A stretch of DNA of 64,000 nucleotides from Dictyobacter arantiisoli (GTDB taxonomy: Bacteria > Chloroflexota > Ktedonobacteria > Ktedonobacterales > Ktedonobacteraceae). The notes below the pieces were generated by a model, which was not told where the DNA came from, did no database searches, and saw only the letters and a list, made by a program, of their open reading frames with translations. The position numbers and the translations under genes are program-made. Below, one piece after another: positions 1-9,236 of this stretch (position 1 is the stretch's first letter; every line of letters starts with the position of its first letter). Location of the stretch: assembly GCF_008326305.1 (NCBI RefSeq), contig NZ_BIXY01000020.1:1-64000 (forward strand), given 5' to 3'.

Positions 1-46
1 TTTTTGCCTTTAAATCTGAGCTGTATCGTTTCCGTGGTCCTGCCAT
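1..46 (-). CDS. IS3-type transposase OrfA, N-terminus only (partial)
   Basis: Only the first 15 codons are visible, running off the left edge. The product begins MAGPRKRYSSDLKAK, which resembles the start of the helix-turn-helix OrfA of IS3/IS911-type transposases (typically K-R-R-Y-S-x-E-F-K-A-K). A good ribosome binding site, AAGGAGAAAG, lies directly upstream. The start could equally be the adjacent ATG at 49. OrfA normally binds the IS ends and is joined to OrfB by frameshifting to make the active transposase. Too little is visible to judge whether this copy is intact. Confidence 0.55.
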   Translation of the reverse strand, partial: MAGPRKRYSSDLKAK

Positions 47-118
47 CATCTTTCTCCTTTTGCACTCGTTCTGATACAGCTATTTTATCTTATTGACCTG
101 TCCAGGATTACGGGACCA
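1..118 (-). mobile_element. Left end of an IS3-family insertion sequence, cut by the window edge
   Basis: The segment 1-118 (read on the minus strand) starts at its outer end with TGGTCCCGTAATCCTGGACA. This has the TG start and GGACA-type sequence common at IS3-family termini. A transposase start follows about 70 bases further in. The element abuts a gene that stops abruptly just past the border, which fits an insertion. The other end and the target duplication lie outside the window, so the family assignment and the exact border (118 or nearby) are inferred. Confidence 0.55.
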
Positions 119-473
119 TTATATAGATATGGTTAGCTGTTGATGGCTTGGGAAGATAATAAGAGTATGGAATACCCAATTGAGATAAACCACGTCTGCT
201 TAACCATACATAGCTAGAATGCTCTTTTAATACTTTCCTGGGTGTCTCGATCAACGCAAGTTGTAACCAGCGGTCAATTGCATTACGAGTTGCTGAGATA
301 CTTAACGTTCCTTCTGTCTTCGTTGCTTGTTTCGCGTTTCTACCTAATAATTTTTGAAGTTGATCAAAAGATATACAAAATTGCTCTGATATCCACGTTA
401 AGGTAAAAATATCACGCTCGGTGATTTGCAGTACTCCGGCGTCCCTACGGCGCTTTTTCTCCGTCACCTCCAT
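108..473 (-). pseudogene. Replication-relaxation-like protein, C-terminally truncated by the IS
   Basis: This encodes about 121 residues. I start it at the ATG at 473 because AGGAG lies 6 bases before it; an upstream in-frame ATG (488) lies in front of that site. The product opens with a basic stretch and then ITERDIFTLTWISEQF, followed by a predicted winged-helix fold with SATRNAIDRWLQLALIE and YVWLSRRGLSQLG. This layout resembles the N-terminal DNA-binding half of replication-relaxation family proteins found on plasmids and integrated elements. Full proteins are roughly twice as long, and this one stops a few codons after reaching the presumed IS border (about 118), so the last residues are read from the IS. 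Family assignment is by pattern only. The gene is probably non-functional. Confidence 0.5.
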
Positions 474-488
474 GTATAACTCCTGCAT

Positions 489-859
489 GTATAAATGTTT
501 GTTAATGGCTTAAATTATTGTATAACAAATAGGGCTGTGGGTTCAATATGAAAGGGTAGCATAAAGGGTAGTATAAAGGGTGATAGCTTAAAATAAATAC
601 GTTTGCATCTCCCGGTCTTCATGTGAGTAATAATTTAATACTAACCTGGGCCTTCTCTTGTTTGCTAGTTGAGAGTGACTAGAACTATCAAATAGGCTCT
701 ATTGCGTGGTGTTGATGTGATTGGGCTAAAAGCAGTGGTATTATGTTGGTCTGTATATTTGATGGTGGCAAAAAAAGTAGTTGAGAGGTAGTTAAGATAG
801 TCTGAGGGCACAAAATAAGGCCGTTTAGAGGTAGAAATTGTGTTCTGAATTACTACCCT
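489..859. other. Intergenic segment with repeated AAAGGGTA motifs and inverted repeats
   Basis: No gene is supported here. Near 551-585 a 12-base unit of the form AAAGGGTAGYAT occurs almost three times in tandem. The inverted form TACTACCCTTTATAC occurs at 851-865, reaching into the end of the truncated symporter gene. An 8-base inverted repeat, AAGGCCGT (817-824) and ACGGCCTT (864-871), also spans this border. The arrangement could be the remains of a small mobile element whose arrival truncated the symporter gene, or a set of regulator sites. Nothing in it codes for a recognisable protein. Confidence 0.4.
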
Positions 860-1990
860 TTATACGGCCTTGTTGCTGGCTTTTTGTACTAGTAAATCCA
901 TTCCAAAAATGCTACATTGTGTCCTACCTCTGATAAACGAAGCTAACAAAGCTGTGAGACCCAGACCCAGGAGGCCGTTCGGGAAGTAATGGGCCATCGC
1001 AAAAGGAATAGCCATGTTATAAGAGTTCTCGAAACCACCACCGTGTCCCAGGCCAGGCATGACAGAGATGAAGACCAGGCCAGGAATAATCGCAAGGAAA
1101 GGGAAGAACAACTTCGGAAAGGCTGCAATCAGCGGCGTGCGCTCTGCCGCAGCCTCATCTTCAGCTGCCAGCGCTCGTTGCACTACCAGAAAGTCAGTAC
1201 ACCAGTATCCAAAGCTCAGCACAAATCCAAGCCCCAGAATAATACCAATAAAGTTTACTCCGAAAGGGTTATTATTGGTGGCCGTATTAGCCCAGAGATG
1301 GAAAAATTGGGGATTGGCAATTCTTGCCTTCAAGCCATCCCAACCACCGACACTGGTCAAGCCAATAATCGTGAGCGGTAAGAGACCAGCCACAATCAAG
1401 AAAAACTGCAACGTTTCATTGATGATAGAAGAAGTCAAACCACCAAGCAGGATGTAGACCATAATGAACAGGGCCGCTAACCAGATACAGGTATTGAGGG
1501 ACCAACCCAACAATACATTGAAGACCAGTGCAGCGGCATACATATTGATACCACTCGTCAACAGCGTCAACACGGCAAATGAAAGGGCATTGAAGCCTCG
1601 CGTGGCCTCGTTATACCGCATTTTCAAGAAGCCGGGCACTGAATGAGCCTTACTGCCATAATAGAAGGGCATCATAAAAATTGCCACAAAAATCATGGCT
1701 GGAATGGCACCAATCCAATAAAAATGCGCCTGCATGAATCCGTATTGAGCAGCATTTGCGCCCATACCAAGAATCTCAAGCGCACCCAGATTAGCACCCA
1801 CAAACGCCAACCCAGTTACCCAACTGGGAAGCGAACGGCCAGAAAGCAAGAAGTCCGATGAGGATTTCATACGCCGTCTGAGTGTAAATCCAATCCCCAG
1901 TGTTACTACAAAATAGATGCCAATGATCAAGTAGTCTATCCAGTTCGCATTAGCTGTCACGCGAACTGCAGCAGCGGCATCGATAATCAT
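860..1990 (-). pseudogene. Sodium:solute symporter (SSS family), C-terminally truncated
   Basis: About 376 residues remain; family members usually have 480-570. The start is the ATG at 1990, preceded by AAGGGAGA. The N-terminus carries hydrophobic segments beginning IDYLIIGIYFVVTLGIG, then RRRMKSSSDFLLSGRSLPSW, a typical SSS signature after the first membrane helix. About nine membrane helices can be read. Homology appears to end after LGLGLTALLASF. The family normally continues with a helix around M-S-G, but here about 22 unrelated residues follow before the stop. The lost part includes late helices, so transport activity is doubtful. The substrate cannot be read from sequence. The break lies near 930-937, next to the repeat-bearing segment 541-871. 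Confidence 0.7.
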
Positions 1991-2314
1991 AAACACATCT
2001 CCCTTGACATGGATACAATAGGTAAGAGAGCAGCACACTAATAGTAAAACCTATTAAAAACGTGAGGACAATTACCTATGTAGAGAAAGAATAAGTAAAG
2101 AAGATAGAGATAAAATAATTATCTCAAATGGTAATAAAACTACTCTCTAATCACGAAGTAAGGAAGAATTTAGCTTCACTTGTAGAGCTCAATAGAGTGG
2201 GAGAATTGGGGAACAAACCGGGCATAAAGCCTTGTTTAGGAAAGCAGAGTGATCATTACAATCCCCAGCATCGGGCAGTAGAGCTTAATCAACGAGAAGA
2301 AAGAGAAAAAATTT

Positions 2315-3811
2315 ATGGCAAAGCCTCAGTTTCGAGGTGAAGTACGTGCGCCAGATTTTCCAGTTGGGCTGGATTGGCTCAACAGCGATCATCCTTTGCA
2401 TATCAAGGAATTGCGCGGACAACTGGTTATCCTACATTTTTGGACCTTCTGCTGTATTAATTGCATGCACGCTCTGGCTCAACTACGTGTCATCGCAGAG
2501 GCTTTTCCAGATACATTGACCATTATTAGCGTACACTCACCTAAATTTCCTCGTGAACAATTTACCAATAGTATCCGCGATGCTGTCCTGCGCTATGGCA
2601 TTGATCATCCAGTTGTTAATGATCGGAACATGCATCTCTGGCAGCAATATGCTGTACGCGCATGGCCGACACTCATGTTTATCGATCCAGAAAATCGCGT
2701 CATTGGACGACATGAGGGAGAGATTGTACCAGAGGCGGCGATCGAACAAATTCGTCCCATGCTTGAAGAATTTGAAGAGCGCGGATTATTGACGCATCAA
2801 CCGCTGTACTTCACTCATGAGGTTGCCTCACAATCCTATCTGGCCTTTCCTGGTAAACTCTGCCTGGATGAATCAGCAGATCGTCTGATTATCAGTGATA
2901 GTGGTCATCATCGCCTCATTGAAACCAGCCTCAGTGGTCAGGTGCGTCGAGTGATTGGCACAGGATTAGAGGGCCACGCCGATGGAGCCATTGATGCTGC
3001 GAGCTTTCGCCGTCCGCAAGGAGTAACGCTGGCGGATAACGTACTCTACGTGGCAGATACTGAAAATCATTTGATCCGTCGTGTGGATCTCGATACAGAA
3101 AGAGTTGATACAATCGCTGGTACAGGTGATCAGGCTGGCCTTGTTGAGACGCCGACCAGCGGTCCCGCACACGCTGTAGCCCTGGATTCTCCCTGGGATG
3201 TACAATATAGAGATAAGGCGCTGTACATCGCCATGGCGGGCACTCATCAAATCATGCGCTTCCACCTGGAACGCGAGGAGATCGAGATATTCGCCGGCAA
3301 AGGACCTGAAGGCATTGGAGATGGTCCTTCTAAGGAGGCTTTTTTCGCCCAGCCAAATGGTCTGGCCTTAAGCACACAAAACCTTTATGTCGCTGATAGC
3401 GAAACCAGTGCGATCCGCAGCGTCAATCTGGATGCAACGCGACAGGTACAGACCCTTGTTGGTGAGGGACTCTTTGTATTTGGTGATCAGGATGGTACTG
3501 GTGAACAAGTACGCTTACAACATGTGCAGGGTATCTGTTTTTCTGCTGGCAAGCTTTATCTTACTGATACCTATAATAATCGCATTAAAGTACTCGATCC
3601 ACATACCCGTCAGGTGACAACCTTAGCTGGTACGGGCGAAGCAGGTCTCAGCGATGGGACATTTCAAGGCGCACTCTTTAATGAACCCGCTGGTATTGCC
3701 AGTGCCGCTGGAAAACTCTACGTTGCGGATACCAATAATAATGTGGTACGTATACTAGATCTGCGCACCAGTATGGTAACAACACTAAATATAGAAGCAC
3801 CTCTTAAGTAA
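2315..3811 (+). CDS. Thioredoxin-like / NHL-repeat protein (NHLRC2 type)
   Basis: This protein has 498 residues. Residues 1-165 form a thioredoxin-like domain with the motif FCCINC (C47-x2-C50), the same CCINC active-site form seen in NHLRC2-type proteins. A region around FPREQF and WPTLMFID matches the rest of the fold. From about residue 175 on there are repeated NHL blades, recognisable by [46 protein letters not shown] and [13 protein letters not shown], which should close a beta-propeller. No signal peptide is seen, so it is probably cytosolic. The physiological partner is unknown; a thiol redox role is inferred from the CxxC. It stands alone, divergent from the symporter remnant, with an AGAAAGAG-type ribosome site. 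Confidence 0.85.
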   Translation: MAKPQFRGEVRAPDFPVGLDWLNSDHPLHIKELRGQLVILHFWTFCCINCMHALAQLRVIAEAFPDTLTIISVHSPKFPREQFTNSIRDAVLRYGIDHPVVNDRNMHLWQQYAVRAWPTLMFIDPENRVIGRHEGEIVPEAAIEQIRPMLEEFEERGLLTHQPLYFTHEVASQSYLAFPGKLCLDESADRLIISDSGHHRLIETSLSGQVRRVIGTGLEGHADGAIDAASFRRPQGVTLADNVLYVADTENHLIRRVDLDTERVDTIAGTGDQAGLVETPTSGPAHAVALDSPWDVQYRDKALYIAMAGTHQIMRFHLEREEIEIFAGKGPEGIGDGPSKEAFFAQPNGLALSTQNLYVADSETSAIRSVNLDATRQVQTLVGEGLFVFGDQDGTGEQVRLQHVQGICFSAGKLYLTDTYNNRIKVLDPHTRQVTTLAGTGEAGLSDGTFQGALFNEPAGIASAAGKLYVADTNNNVVRILDLRTSMVTTLNIEAPLK

Positions 3812-3874
3812 ACAAAACACGGAAATGTTCGCTGTGGAAGGTTTTAACAATATAATATGAGGAGGGTAGATAGC

Positions 3875-4339
3875 GTGAAGATTCTTCAAGGAGAGCGCAT
3901 TGGAGCACAAGGAGTACTCAGTGTAAGCAGTTCAGCTGTCATCTATGATCCCAGTGGACAAAAAGTGCTCTTAACACGCCGGAGCGATAATGGCCGCTGG
4001 TGCCTACCGGGAGGACAGATGGAAGTTGGCGAAAGTATCGAGGAATGCTGTGTACGTGAGATTAAAGAGGAGACAGGCCTCGATATTGTCATCACCAGGC
4101 TGGTGGGTATCTACAGTTCCCCGCATATGTTGCTCGTCTATGCGGATGGCAATCGCTATCAGATTGTTAACCTTTGTTTTGAAGCGACAGCCCTCAATCA
4201 AACCCTGAGCTTAAGCGATGAGACGACTGAGGTTGGCTATTTCAGTCGTTCCGAAATGGCTAATCTAGACATTATGCCACACCATCTACAACGCATGCTA
4301 GACGCATTTGCTCAACAAATACTACCGAGACTCCAGTGA
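3875..4339 (+). CDS. Nudix hydrolase
   Basis: About 154 residues. The complete Nudix box is visible: G-x5-E-x7-R-E-x2-E-E-x-G-L, read as GQMEVGE...REIKEETGL. This binds Mg2+ and catalyses cleavage of nucleoside diphosphates linked to another group. I chose the GTG at 3875 (start VKILQGERIG) because AGGAGGG lies 8-9 bases upstream. The earlier in-frame ATG at 3857 overlaps that ribosome site and is less likely. The preceding beta-strand region (SSAVIYDPSGQKVLLTRRSD) is typical of MutT/ADP-ribose-type members. The substrate cannot be assigned. It follows the NHL protein by 63 bases and could be co-transcribed with it. Confidence 0.85.
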   Translation: MKILQGERIGAQGVLSVSSSAVIYDPSGQKVLLTRRSDNGRWCLPGGQMEVGESIEECCVREIKEETGLDIVITRLVGIYSSPHMLLVYADGNRYQIVNLCFEATALNQTLSLSDETTEVGYFSRSEMANLDIMPHHLQRMLDAFAQQILPRLQ

Positions 4340-4502
4340 TATAATTGATAGTAGAAATGCCTCACAAGCATAGTGTGGTTCCAAGATGTCTGACTCAGAC
4401 AATGCTTTCATCCAACTCGCTTTATGAGATACAATGGATGGTATGATCATTTACTCACCCGAGTACACTTACTTTGAACACAGTTAGCGAAGGAGCTTTT
4501 AT

Positions 4503-6080
4503 ATGACTATAACTTTTGAAGATGCCCTATCGCATGCACAAAAACCATTTATAAATGAAGCATTGACTGATTTTTCAAAGGAAGAACTAAGATATGCCCA
4601 GGCAATGGCGCTTGAGCAGGTGAAAAATGAACTTGGTCAAACCTATCCACTGATTATTGGTGGCAAAAAAATTGTGAATGAACGGACCTTTACGTCCTTC
4701 AATCCAGGTCAACCTGATCAGGTCATTGGAAAGTTCTCATCTGCAAACAGCGCCCAGACTCAAGAGGCTATCCAGTCCGCTAAAACAGCCTTTGAAACAT
4801 GGAAACGCGTACCAGCTACGGAGCGCGCAGGATATCTCTTCGCGGCAGCAGCCCTGATGCGTCAACGCCGCTTCACAATGAATGCCTGGATGATTTATGA
4901 GGTTGGCAAAAGCTGGCCGGAAGCTGATGGAGATACCGCCGAGGCCATTGACTTTCTTGAGTTCTATGGCCGTGAAATCTTACGTCTGGCGGATGAACAG
5001 CCAATCACCCATATTGATAGTGAAGACAACGAACTTGTCTATATTCCATTGGGTGTCGCGGCTGTCATTCCTCCCTGGAACTTTCCCTGTGCCATCATGG
5101 CAGGTATGACCAGTGCCGCCTTTGGAGCTGGCAATACTGTTGTGCTCAAACCAGCCAGTACTGCACCGACTATCGCCTATCAATTTATACGCATCCTGGA
5201 AGAGGTTGGCTTACCTGCAGGAGTTGTCAACTATATCACGGGATCAGGTGCCGCAATTGGTGATACTCTGGTAGACAGCCCAGATGTACGGTTCATCTCA
5301 TTTACAGGATCGCGGGAAGTCGGTTTGCATATCTATGCGCACGCCGCACACACCCAAGCAGGACAGCGCTGGCTCAAACGTACAATCCTTGAAATGGGTG
5401 GCAAAGACGCAATCATCGTGGACGACACCGCTGATGTAGAAGCGGCAACCGCAAGCATCGTCTCATCAGCCTTTGGTTTCCAGGGACAAAAATGCTCAGC
5501 AGGGTCACGAGCCATTATCCTCGCCTCCGTTTACGATGAGGTAGTAAAAAGAGTAGTTGAAAAAACACGTAAACTCACTATAGGGGATGTCACGCAACCA
5601 GAGACCTATCTGGGAGCAGTAATTGACCAGCAGGCACATAAAAAGATTATGGAATACATTGAGATTGGCAAAGGCGAAGGAAAACTCGTTCTCGGTGGGC
5701 AATCTCATGGTCCAGGCTATTTTATTGAGCCAACCATTTTTATAGATGTTGATTCCCATGCTCGCATTGCGCAAGAAGAGATCTTTGGACCTGTACTCAC
5801 CATCATTAAAGCAAAAGATTTTGATGATGCTCTCACGATTGCCAATGACACTGAATTTGGCCTGACTGGCTCACTTTACTCGACTGACGCACAACATATT
5901 GACCGTGCGAAAGAAGAGTATCATGTTGGCAATCTCTACTTCAATCGTAAGTGTACAGGAGCACTGGTAGGTGTCCATCCGTTTGGAGGTTTCAATATGT
6001 CTGGCACTGATTCTAAAGCTGGTGGACACGACTATCTTCTCCTCTTCACCCAGGCCAAAGCCATATCTGCGAGCAAATAA
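4503..6080 (+). CDS. pruA: 1-pyrroline-5-carboxylate dehydrogenase
   Basis: This 525-residue protein oxidises glutamate gamma-semialdehyde to glutamate with NAD+, the second step of proline (and arginine/ornithine) breakdown. The aldehyde dehydrogenase fold is complete: PWNFP with the oxyanion Asn (about 193), the general base in LEMGGKD (E297), and the catalytic cysteine in GQKCSAGSR (C331). The N-terminal region with IIGGKKIVNERTFTSFNPGQ, the C-terminal PFGGFNMSGTDSKAGGHDYL and the length of about 515-525 are characteristic of the P5CDH branch (RocA/PruA). A clear AAGGAG precedes the ATG. No proline dehydrogenase gene lies next to it, so this is either a lone catabolic gene or its partner is elsewhere. 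Confidence 0.92.
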   Translation: MTITFEDALSHAQKPFINEALTDFSKEELRYAQAMALEQVKNELGQTYPLIIGGKKIVNERTFTSFNPGQPDQVIGKFSSANSAQTQEAIQSAKTAFETWKRVPATERAGYLFAAAALMRQRRFTMNAWMIYEVGKSWPEADGDTAEAIDFLEFYGREILRLADEQPITHIDSEDNELVYIPLGVAAVIPPWNFPCAIMAGMTSAAFGAGNTVVLKPASTAPTIAYQFIRILEEVGLPAGVVNYITGSGAAIGDTLVDSPDVRFISFTGSREVGLHIYAHAAHTQAGQRWLKRTILEMGGKDAIIVDDTADVEAATASIVSSAFGFQGQKCSAGSRAIILASVYDEVVKRVVEKTRKLTIGDVTQPETYLGAVIDQQAHKKIMEYIEIGKGEGKLVLGGQSHGPGYFIEPTIFIDVDSHARIAQEEIFGPVLTIIKAKDFDDALTIANDTEFGLTGSLYSTDAQHIDRAKEEYHVGNLYFNRKCTGALVGVHPFGGFNMSGTDSKAGGHDYLLLFTQAKAISASK

Positions 6081-6096
6081 AGTGAAGGAGCAACTC

Positions 6097-7032
6097 TTGG
6101 CGACCATTACCAAACTGAGCCCGGGTCTCTGGCATATTTCATTGCCATTTCAAGGAGAACATGATGTCATTGGAGCATACGTACTGGCAGGCAAAGATGA
6201 GGTTGCACTCATTGATCCTGGTCCAGCCACGACAATTGATGCCCTGATCGCCTCATTAGAAGAGATCGAGATTAATCCACAGAAAGTAACTCATATTCTG
6301 CTGACACATATCCATCTGGATCATGCGGGTGGAGTGGGAAGCCTACTCCATCATATGCCAGATGCACGGGTTCTTGTTCATAGCAAGGGAGCCCCTCACA
6401 TTGAAGATCCAGCGAAACTGATCACAAGCGCAACACGCATCTATAAGGATCAGATGGAAGAGCTCTGGGGAAAAATCGAGCCGGTTCCTGTAGAGCATAT
6501 TCAGATACTCGAAGGTGGTGATACACTCAATATCGCTGGTCGTCGCCTGGAAGTTCACTATACGCCAGGGCATGCCAGCCACCATATCGTCTTCTTTGAT
6601 GTTCATTCAGGAGAATTATTCGCAGGCGATGTCGCAGGGGTACGTTTGCCGCAGGTTGATTATGTACGTCCACCGACGCCACCACCAGATTTGGATATTG
6701 AAGCCTGGTCAAGTAGTATTGATCTGCTTAAAAAACTTCATCCAGACGTTTTGTATCTGGCCCACTTTGGACCAATTCACGGCGTCATTCCCTATCTGGA
6801 AAGGTTACGAGCTCAAATTTTTGCCTGGGGAGATATCGTCCTGCAAGCTTTACAGGAGAAAAAGACGGAATCTGAAATAGTCCAGCTCTTGATTACAAAA
6901 ACAAAACCAGAACTACAGCGTAAAGGTGCCAAGGCGGATCTTATGAAACGCTATGATCTGGCCACAAACTATGAGATGACGGCTCAAGGTTACATCCGCT
7001 ACTGGAAAAAAGTACATCCAGATCAAGTTTAA
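6097..7032 (+). CDS. MBL-fold metallo-hydrolase (glyoxalase II-like)
   Basis: About 311 residues. The start is taken at TTG 6097 because GAAGGAG sits 7 bases upstream. A GTG at 6082 is in frame but has no ribosome site. The open frame continues into the 3' end of pruA, which I regard as chance. Metal-binding motifs are THIHLDHAGG (HxHxDH), the later His in TPGHASHH and the Asp in FAGDVAG. The C-terminal region (HPDVLYLAHFGPIHG) supplies another His. The substrate is unknown; glyoxalase II and related thioesterase-type hydrolases share this layout. It follows pruA by 16 bases and probably forms an operon with it. Confidence 0.85.
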   Translation: MATITKLSPGLWHISLPFQGEHDVIGAYVLAGKDEVALIDPGPATTIDALIASLEEIEINPQKVTHILLTHIHLDHAGGVGSLLHHMPDARVLVHSKGAPHIEDPAKLITSATRIYKDQMEELWGKIEPVPVEHIQILEGGDTLNIAGRRLEVHYTPGHASHHIVFFDVHSGELFAGDVAGVRLPQVDYVRPPTPPPDLDIEAWSSSIDLLKKLHPDVLYLAHFGPIHGVIPYLERLRAQIFAWGDIVLQALQEKKTESEIVQLLITKTKPELQRKGAKADLMKRYDLATNYEMTAQGYIRYWKKVHPDQV

Positions 7033-7080
7033 AGCGTACTAACTTGCGATGCCAGTTATCTATCATTTTGCCCGTTACAT

Positions 7081-7103
7081 AAGGCATTTAATTTCCATGC
7101 CTT
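7081..7103 (+). terminator. Hairpin after the MBL-fold gene
   Basis: AAGGCAT (7081-7087) pairs with ATGCCTT (7097-7103) across a 9-base loop, 49 bases after the stop codon. The T-run is short, so it may work together with the larger palindrome at 7151-7211. Confidence 0.45.
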
Positions 7104-7106
7104 TTG

Positions 7107-7258
7107 CGGTCTTTGCTCATAAGTTTTCGCACCTGCGGTGCTCAAAACAGTTTTTAGTGTGTGGTGCAGGACAAGGTGCTGTGCACCTTGTCCTGCACCA
7201 CACACTAAAAAGGAGTGGGTGCTGACGCGCCCACCTGTGGGTGAACCACCAAAGACCG
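7107..7258. repeat. 152-bp nested inverted-repeat element
   Basis: The segment is bounded by CGGTCTTTG (7107-7115) and its exact complement CAAAGACCG (7250-7258). At its core is a 29-base perfect inverted repeat (7151-7179 and 7183-7211) with a 3-base loop. Each flank contains its own small hairpin: GCACC-tgc-GGTGC on the left and CCCAC-ctg-TGGG on the right. No coding content is seen. It lies between two convergent genes, so the core surely can act as a terminator. The symmetric outer ends also fit a small non-autonomous mobile repeat. Confidence 0.55.
7151..7211. terminator. Bidirectional terminator, 29-bp perfect palindrome
   Basis: The arms 7151-7179 and 7183-7211 are perfectly complementary, and the loop is TGT. 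The outermost five base pairs are T:A, so both strands end in a T-run after the stem. It separates the convergent MBL-fold gene (plus) and acetyltransferase gene (minus). Confidence 0.8.
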
Positions 7259-7326
7259 ATGATGGGAATCAAACACTTTGATAAAAGATTTTTTTACGCA
7301 TAATATAATAACGTTTGTTGTAACTG

Positions 7327-7920
7327 CTACCTTTCAAAGGTGCAATATGTCTGACAGGTTTCGCACCAACCAGTATGCTGCCCATCTTGCTCCTGCACGG
7401 CCGTTAAACGTCGCGCACATCGACAGATATATCCATGAAAACGCGCGGGATTCCCAAATACCAGCGCATGAGAGGGAACATCATGTGTCACGACAGAACC
7501 AGCCCCAATCAAGGCAAATGAGCCAATGGTTACACCACAGACAATCACCGAAGCAGCCCCAATCGACGCTCCATAGCAAACGATGGTAGGCGTAACCTCC
7601 CAATCAGTAGCGCCCTTCAATTGTCCAGCAGGTGTAATAGCCCGAGGGAACATATCATTGGTGAAACAGACATGAGGACCAATAAATACACCATCCTCCA
7701 CGGTTACTCCCTCAAAGATCGAGGCATGATTCTGGATTTTTACCCGCGATCCAATTGAAACATGAGATTCGATATAGACACCTTTGCCAATATTGCATTG
7801 CTCACCAATAGTAGCAAAGGTGCGTACATGTGCCTGACGCCAGATGCGTGTTCCAGATCCGACATGTGCGCCAGCTTCAACCTCGGCCTGAGGGTGAACA
7901 TAAAACAATTGCTCTTGCAT
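7327..7920 (-). CDS. Left-handed beta-helix N-acetyltransferase, WbpD/WlbB-like
   Basis: This has 197 residues made of hexapeptide repeats (for example AHVGSGTRIWRQAHV, CNIGKGVYIESHVSIG, IGAGSVVTHDVP), which form the left-handed helix of acyl-CoA-dependent acetyltransferases. The order HPQAEVEAGAHVGSGTRIW with later FEGVTVEDGVFIGPHV and FGNPARFHGYI is typical of WlbB/WbpD, which acetylates the 3-amino group of UDP-GlcNAc(3NH2)A. The C-terminus adds four cysteines (CRC and CETC), perhaps a small metal site. It is the last gene of a minus-strand operon, sharing one base with the stop of the preceding deacetylase (TAATG). The matching dehydrogenase, oxidoreductase and aminotransferase are elsewhere in this window. 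Confidence 0.82.
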   Translation of the reverse strand: MQEQLFYVHPQAEVEAGAHVGSGTRIWRQAHVRTFATIGEQCNIGKGVYIESHVSIGSRVKIQNHASIFEGVTVEDGVFIGPHVCFTNDMFPRAITPAGQLKGATDWEVTPTIVCYGASIGAASVIVCGVTIGSFALIGAGSVVTHDVPSHALVFGNPARFHGYICRCARRLTAVQEQDGQHTGWCETCQTYCTFER

Positions 7921-8996
7921 TATAAACCTTTTTTATAGCTAGCATTAGTGAAATTCTTACGAATAAAAGGGAACCAACGCATGTGCGCGATAAATCCCCA
8001 TAGTCCTGCTGATGCCACCGCAACAATCAACCAGTGTTGATCTACATCGGCTTCAATACGCTTCAAACGATAGGGATCAGTTGCTGGTGTATTGAAGCCA
8101 TAAGTCGTCGTGAGAGCCCAATCATAACCGGCCTCCTGAACAGCCTGCACAACGGCAGTTCCAATATGCTGCTCCTGACCAACAGGGTAGGCAAAAGAAC
8201 GGATTGGGTGACCGAGTTTCTGTTCAAGCACCTGCCGACACTCGGTTACTTCACGCTTGATCTCAGAGGCATCCGAGAGATAGGACAAAATGGGATGGTG
8301 CATGGTATGTGCCCCAAAGGAGATCCAACCACTTTGCTCCATCGCTCGTGCCTGGTCCCAATTGATTGGCAAATGTTCCCGATCCTGTTCACTTTGGGTA
8401 GAGGATGACGATAATTTAAGCAATTCGCGAGCAGTTGTAAGAAATGTTTCACGCTCAGCAACCGACGTTGCATGGCGGGTCCGCTCATCAATAAATTGGG
8501 CCATTGCTACACGTCCATCCTCATGCTGTAGCTGAAAGGTTTGCTTCTCCAATAACACCTCAGGCACCGCTGTATGACGTGCCATATACTTACCTTCAAA
8601 CCACCAGAAACGTTGACCTGAATTGATATAACCGGGGATCAAGTAAATTGACAGAGGCACACAATAATCGTGTGCTAATTGCATTCCATAGCTAAAATTA
8701 TCAGTATATCCATCATCCAGCGTCACAACGAGAGGGGTACGCCGATCTTTTTTGCCCTGACACATAGATAACATAACAGATCCACTATAAAGTTCAGCAA
8801 GGGCTGCCTCGACTGGCATTATCCGATAATGTTTACGTAAGTACAGCAGATGTTGTAAAAAAGCGCCACCAGTAGCAGTATGATAGTTCACAATGATTAC
8901 ACGTTTCCCGGCATGTCTTGTCCACCAGCGAGCCAGAGCGACCAGGCCACTATAATAGAAACAACCAGCGAGATAAATCAATAACCGTCTACGCAT
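7920..8996 (-). CDS. Polysaccharide deacetylase family protein (copy A)
   Basis: This 358-residue protein has the NodB-type carbohydrate esterase 4 fold. Visible motifs are VVTLDDGYTDN (catalytic and metal-binding Asp pair), GAHTMHHPILS (metal-binding histidines) and SFAYPVGQ. The N-terminus has a hydrophobic stretch (LLIYLAGCFYYSGLVAL) that may anchor it to the membrane. Such enzymes remove N-acetyl groups from amino-sugar polymers or precursors; the substrate here is unknown. It is one of three paralogues (7920, 11760, 15443) with the same ends and a conserved LSYLSD segment. It is the only one not followed by an ATP-grasp gene; the acetyltransferase follows with a 1-base overlap. Confidence 0.88.
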   Translation of the reverse strand: MRRRLLIYLAGCFYYSGLVALARWWTRHAGKRVIIVNYHTATGGAFLQHLLYLRKHYRIMPVEAALAELYSGSVMLSMCQGKKDRRTPLVVTLDDGYTDNFSYGMQLAHDYCVPLSIYLIPGYINSGQRFWWFEGKYMARHTAVPEVLLEKQTFQLQHEDGRVAMAQFIDERTRHATSVAERETFLTTARELLKLSSSSTQSEQDREHLPINWDQARAMEQSGWISFGAHTMHHPILSYLSDASEIKREVTECRQVLEQKLGHPIRSFAYPVGQEQHIGTAVVQAVQEAGYDWALTTTYGFNTPATDPYRLKRIEADVDQHWLIVAVASAGLWGFIAHMRWFPFIRKNFTNASYKKGL

Positions 8997-9236
8997 TCAA
9001 TCATGCCCCCCATTACTCCAAACACTGCATCCCATAGCCAGCGTTCCAGATAATCCTTATCTCAAGCTACATATTGTATGATCTATCATTTGAAAAATGA
9101 GAATCTAGACGACATTCATCGTTCCACACTCGACCAGCATTGATCATCCACCTCCCATATTGCTGGAATGGATGATCAAGCGGAAGCACGAAAAAACTGT
9201 GCATTTCATGTAAGGCATATTTGATACGCCAGCAGC

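Noticed and set aside
989-1457. Open frames on the plus strand inside the symporter remnant
   Set aside because: They are antisense to a gene with clear membrane-helix coding and have no recognisable product.
2128-2340. 70-residue open frame before the NHL protein gene
   Set aside because: No family features, no convincing ribosome site, and it overlaps the start of the well supported NHL gene.
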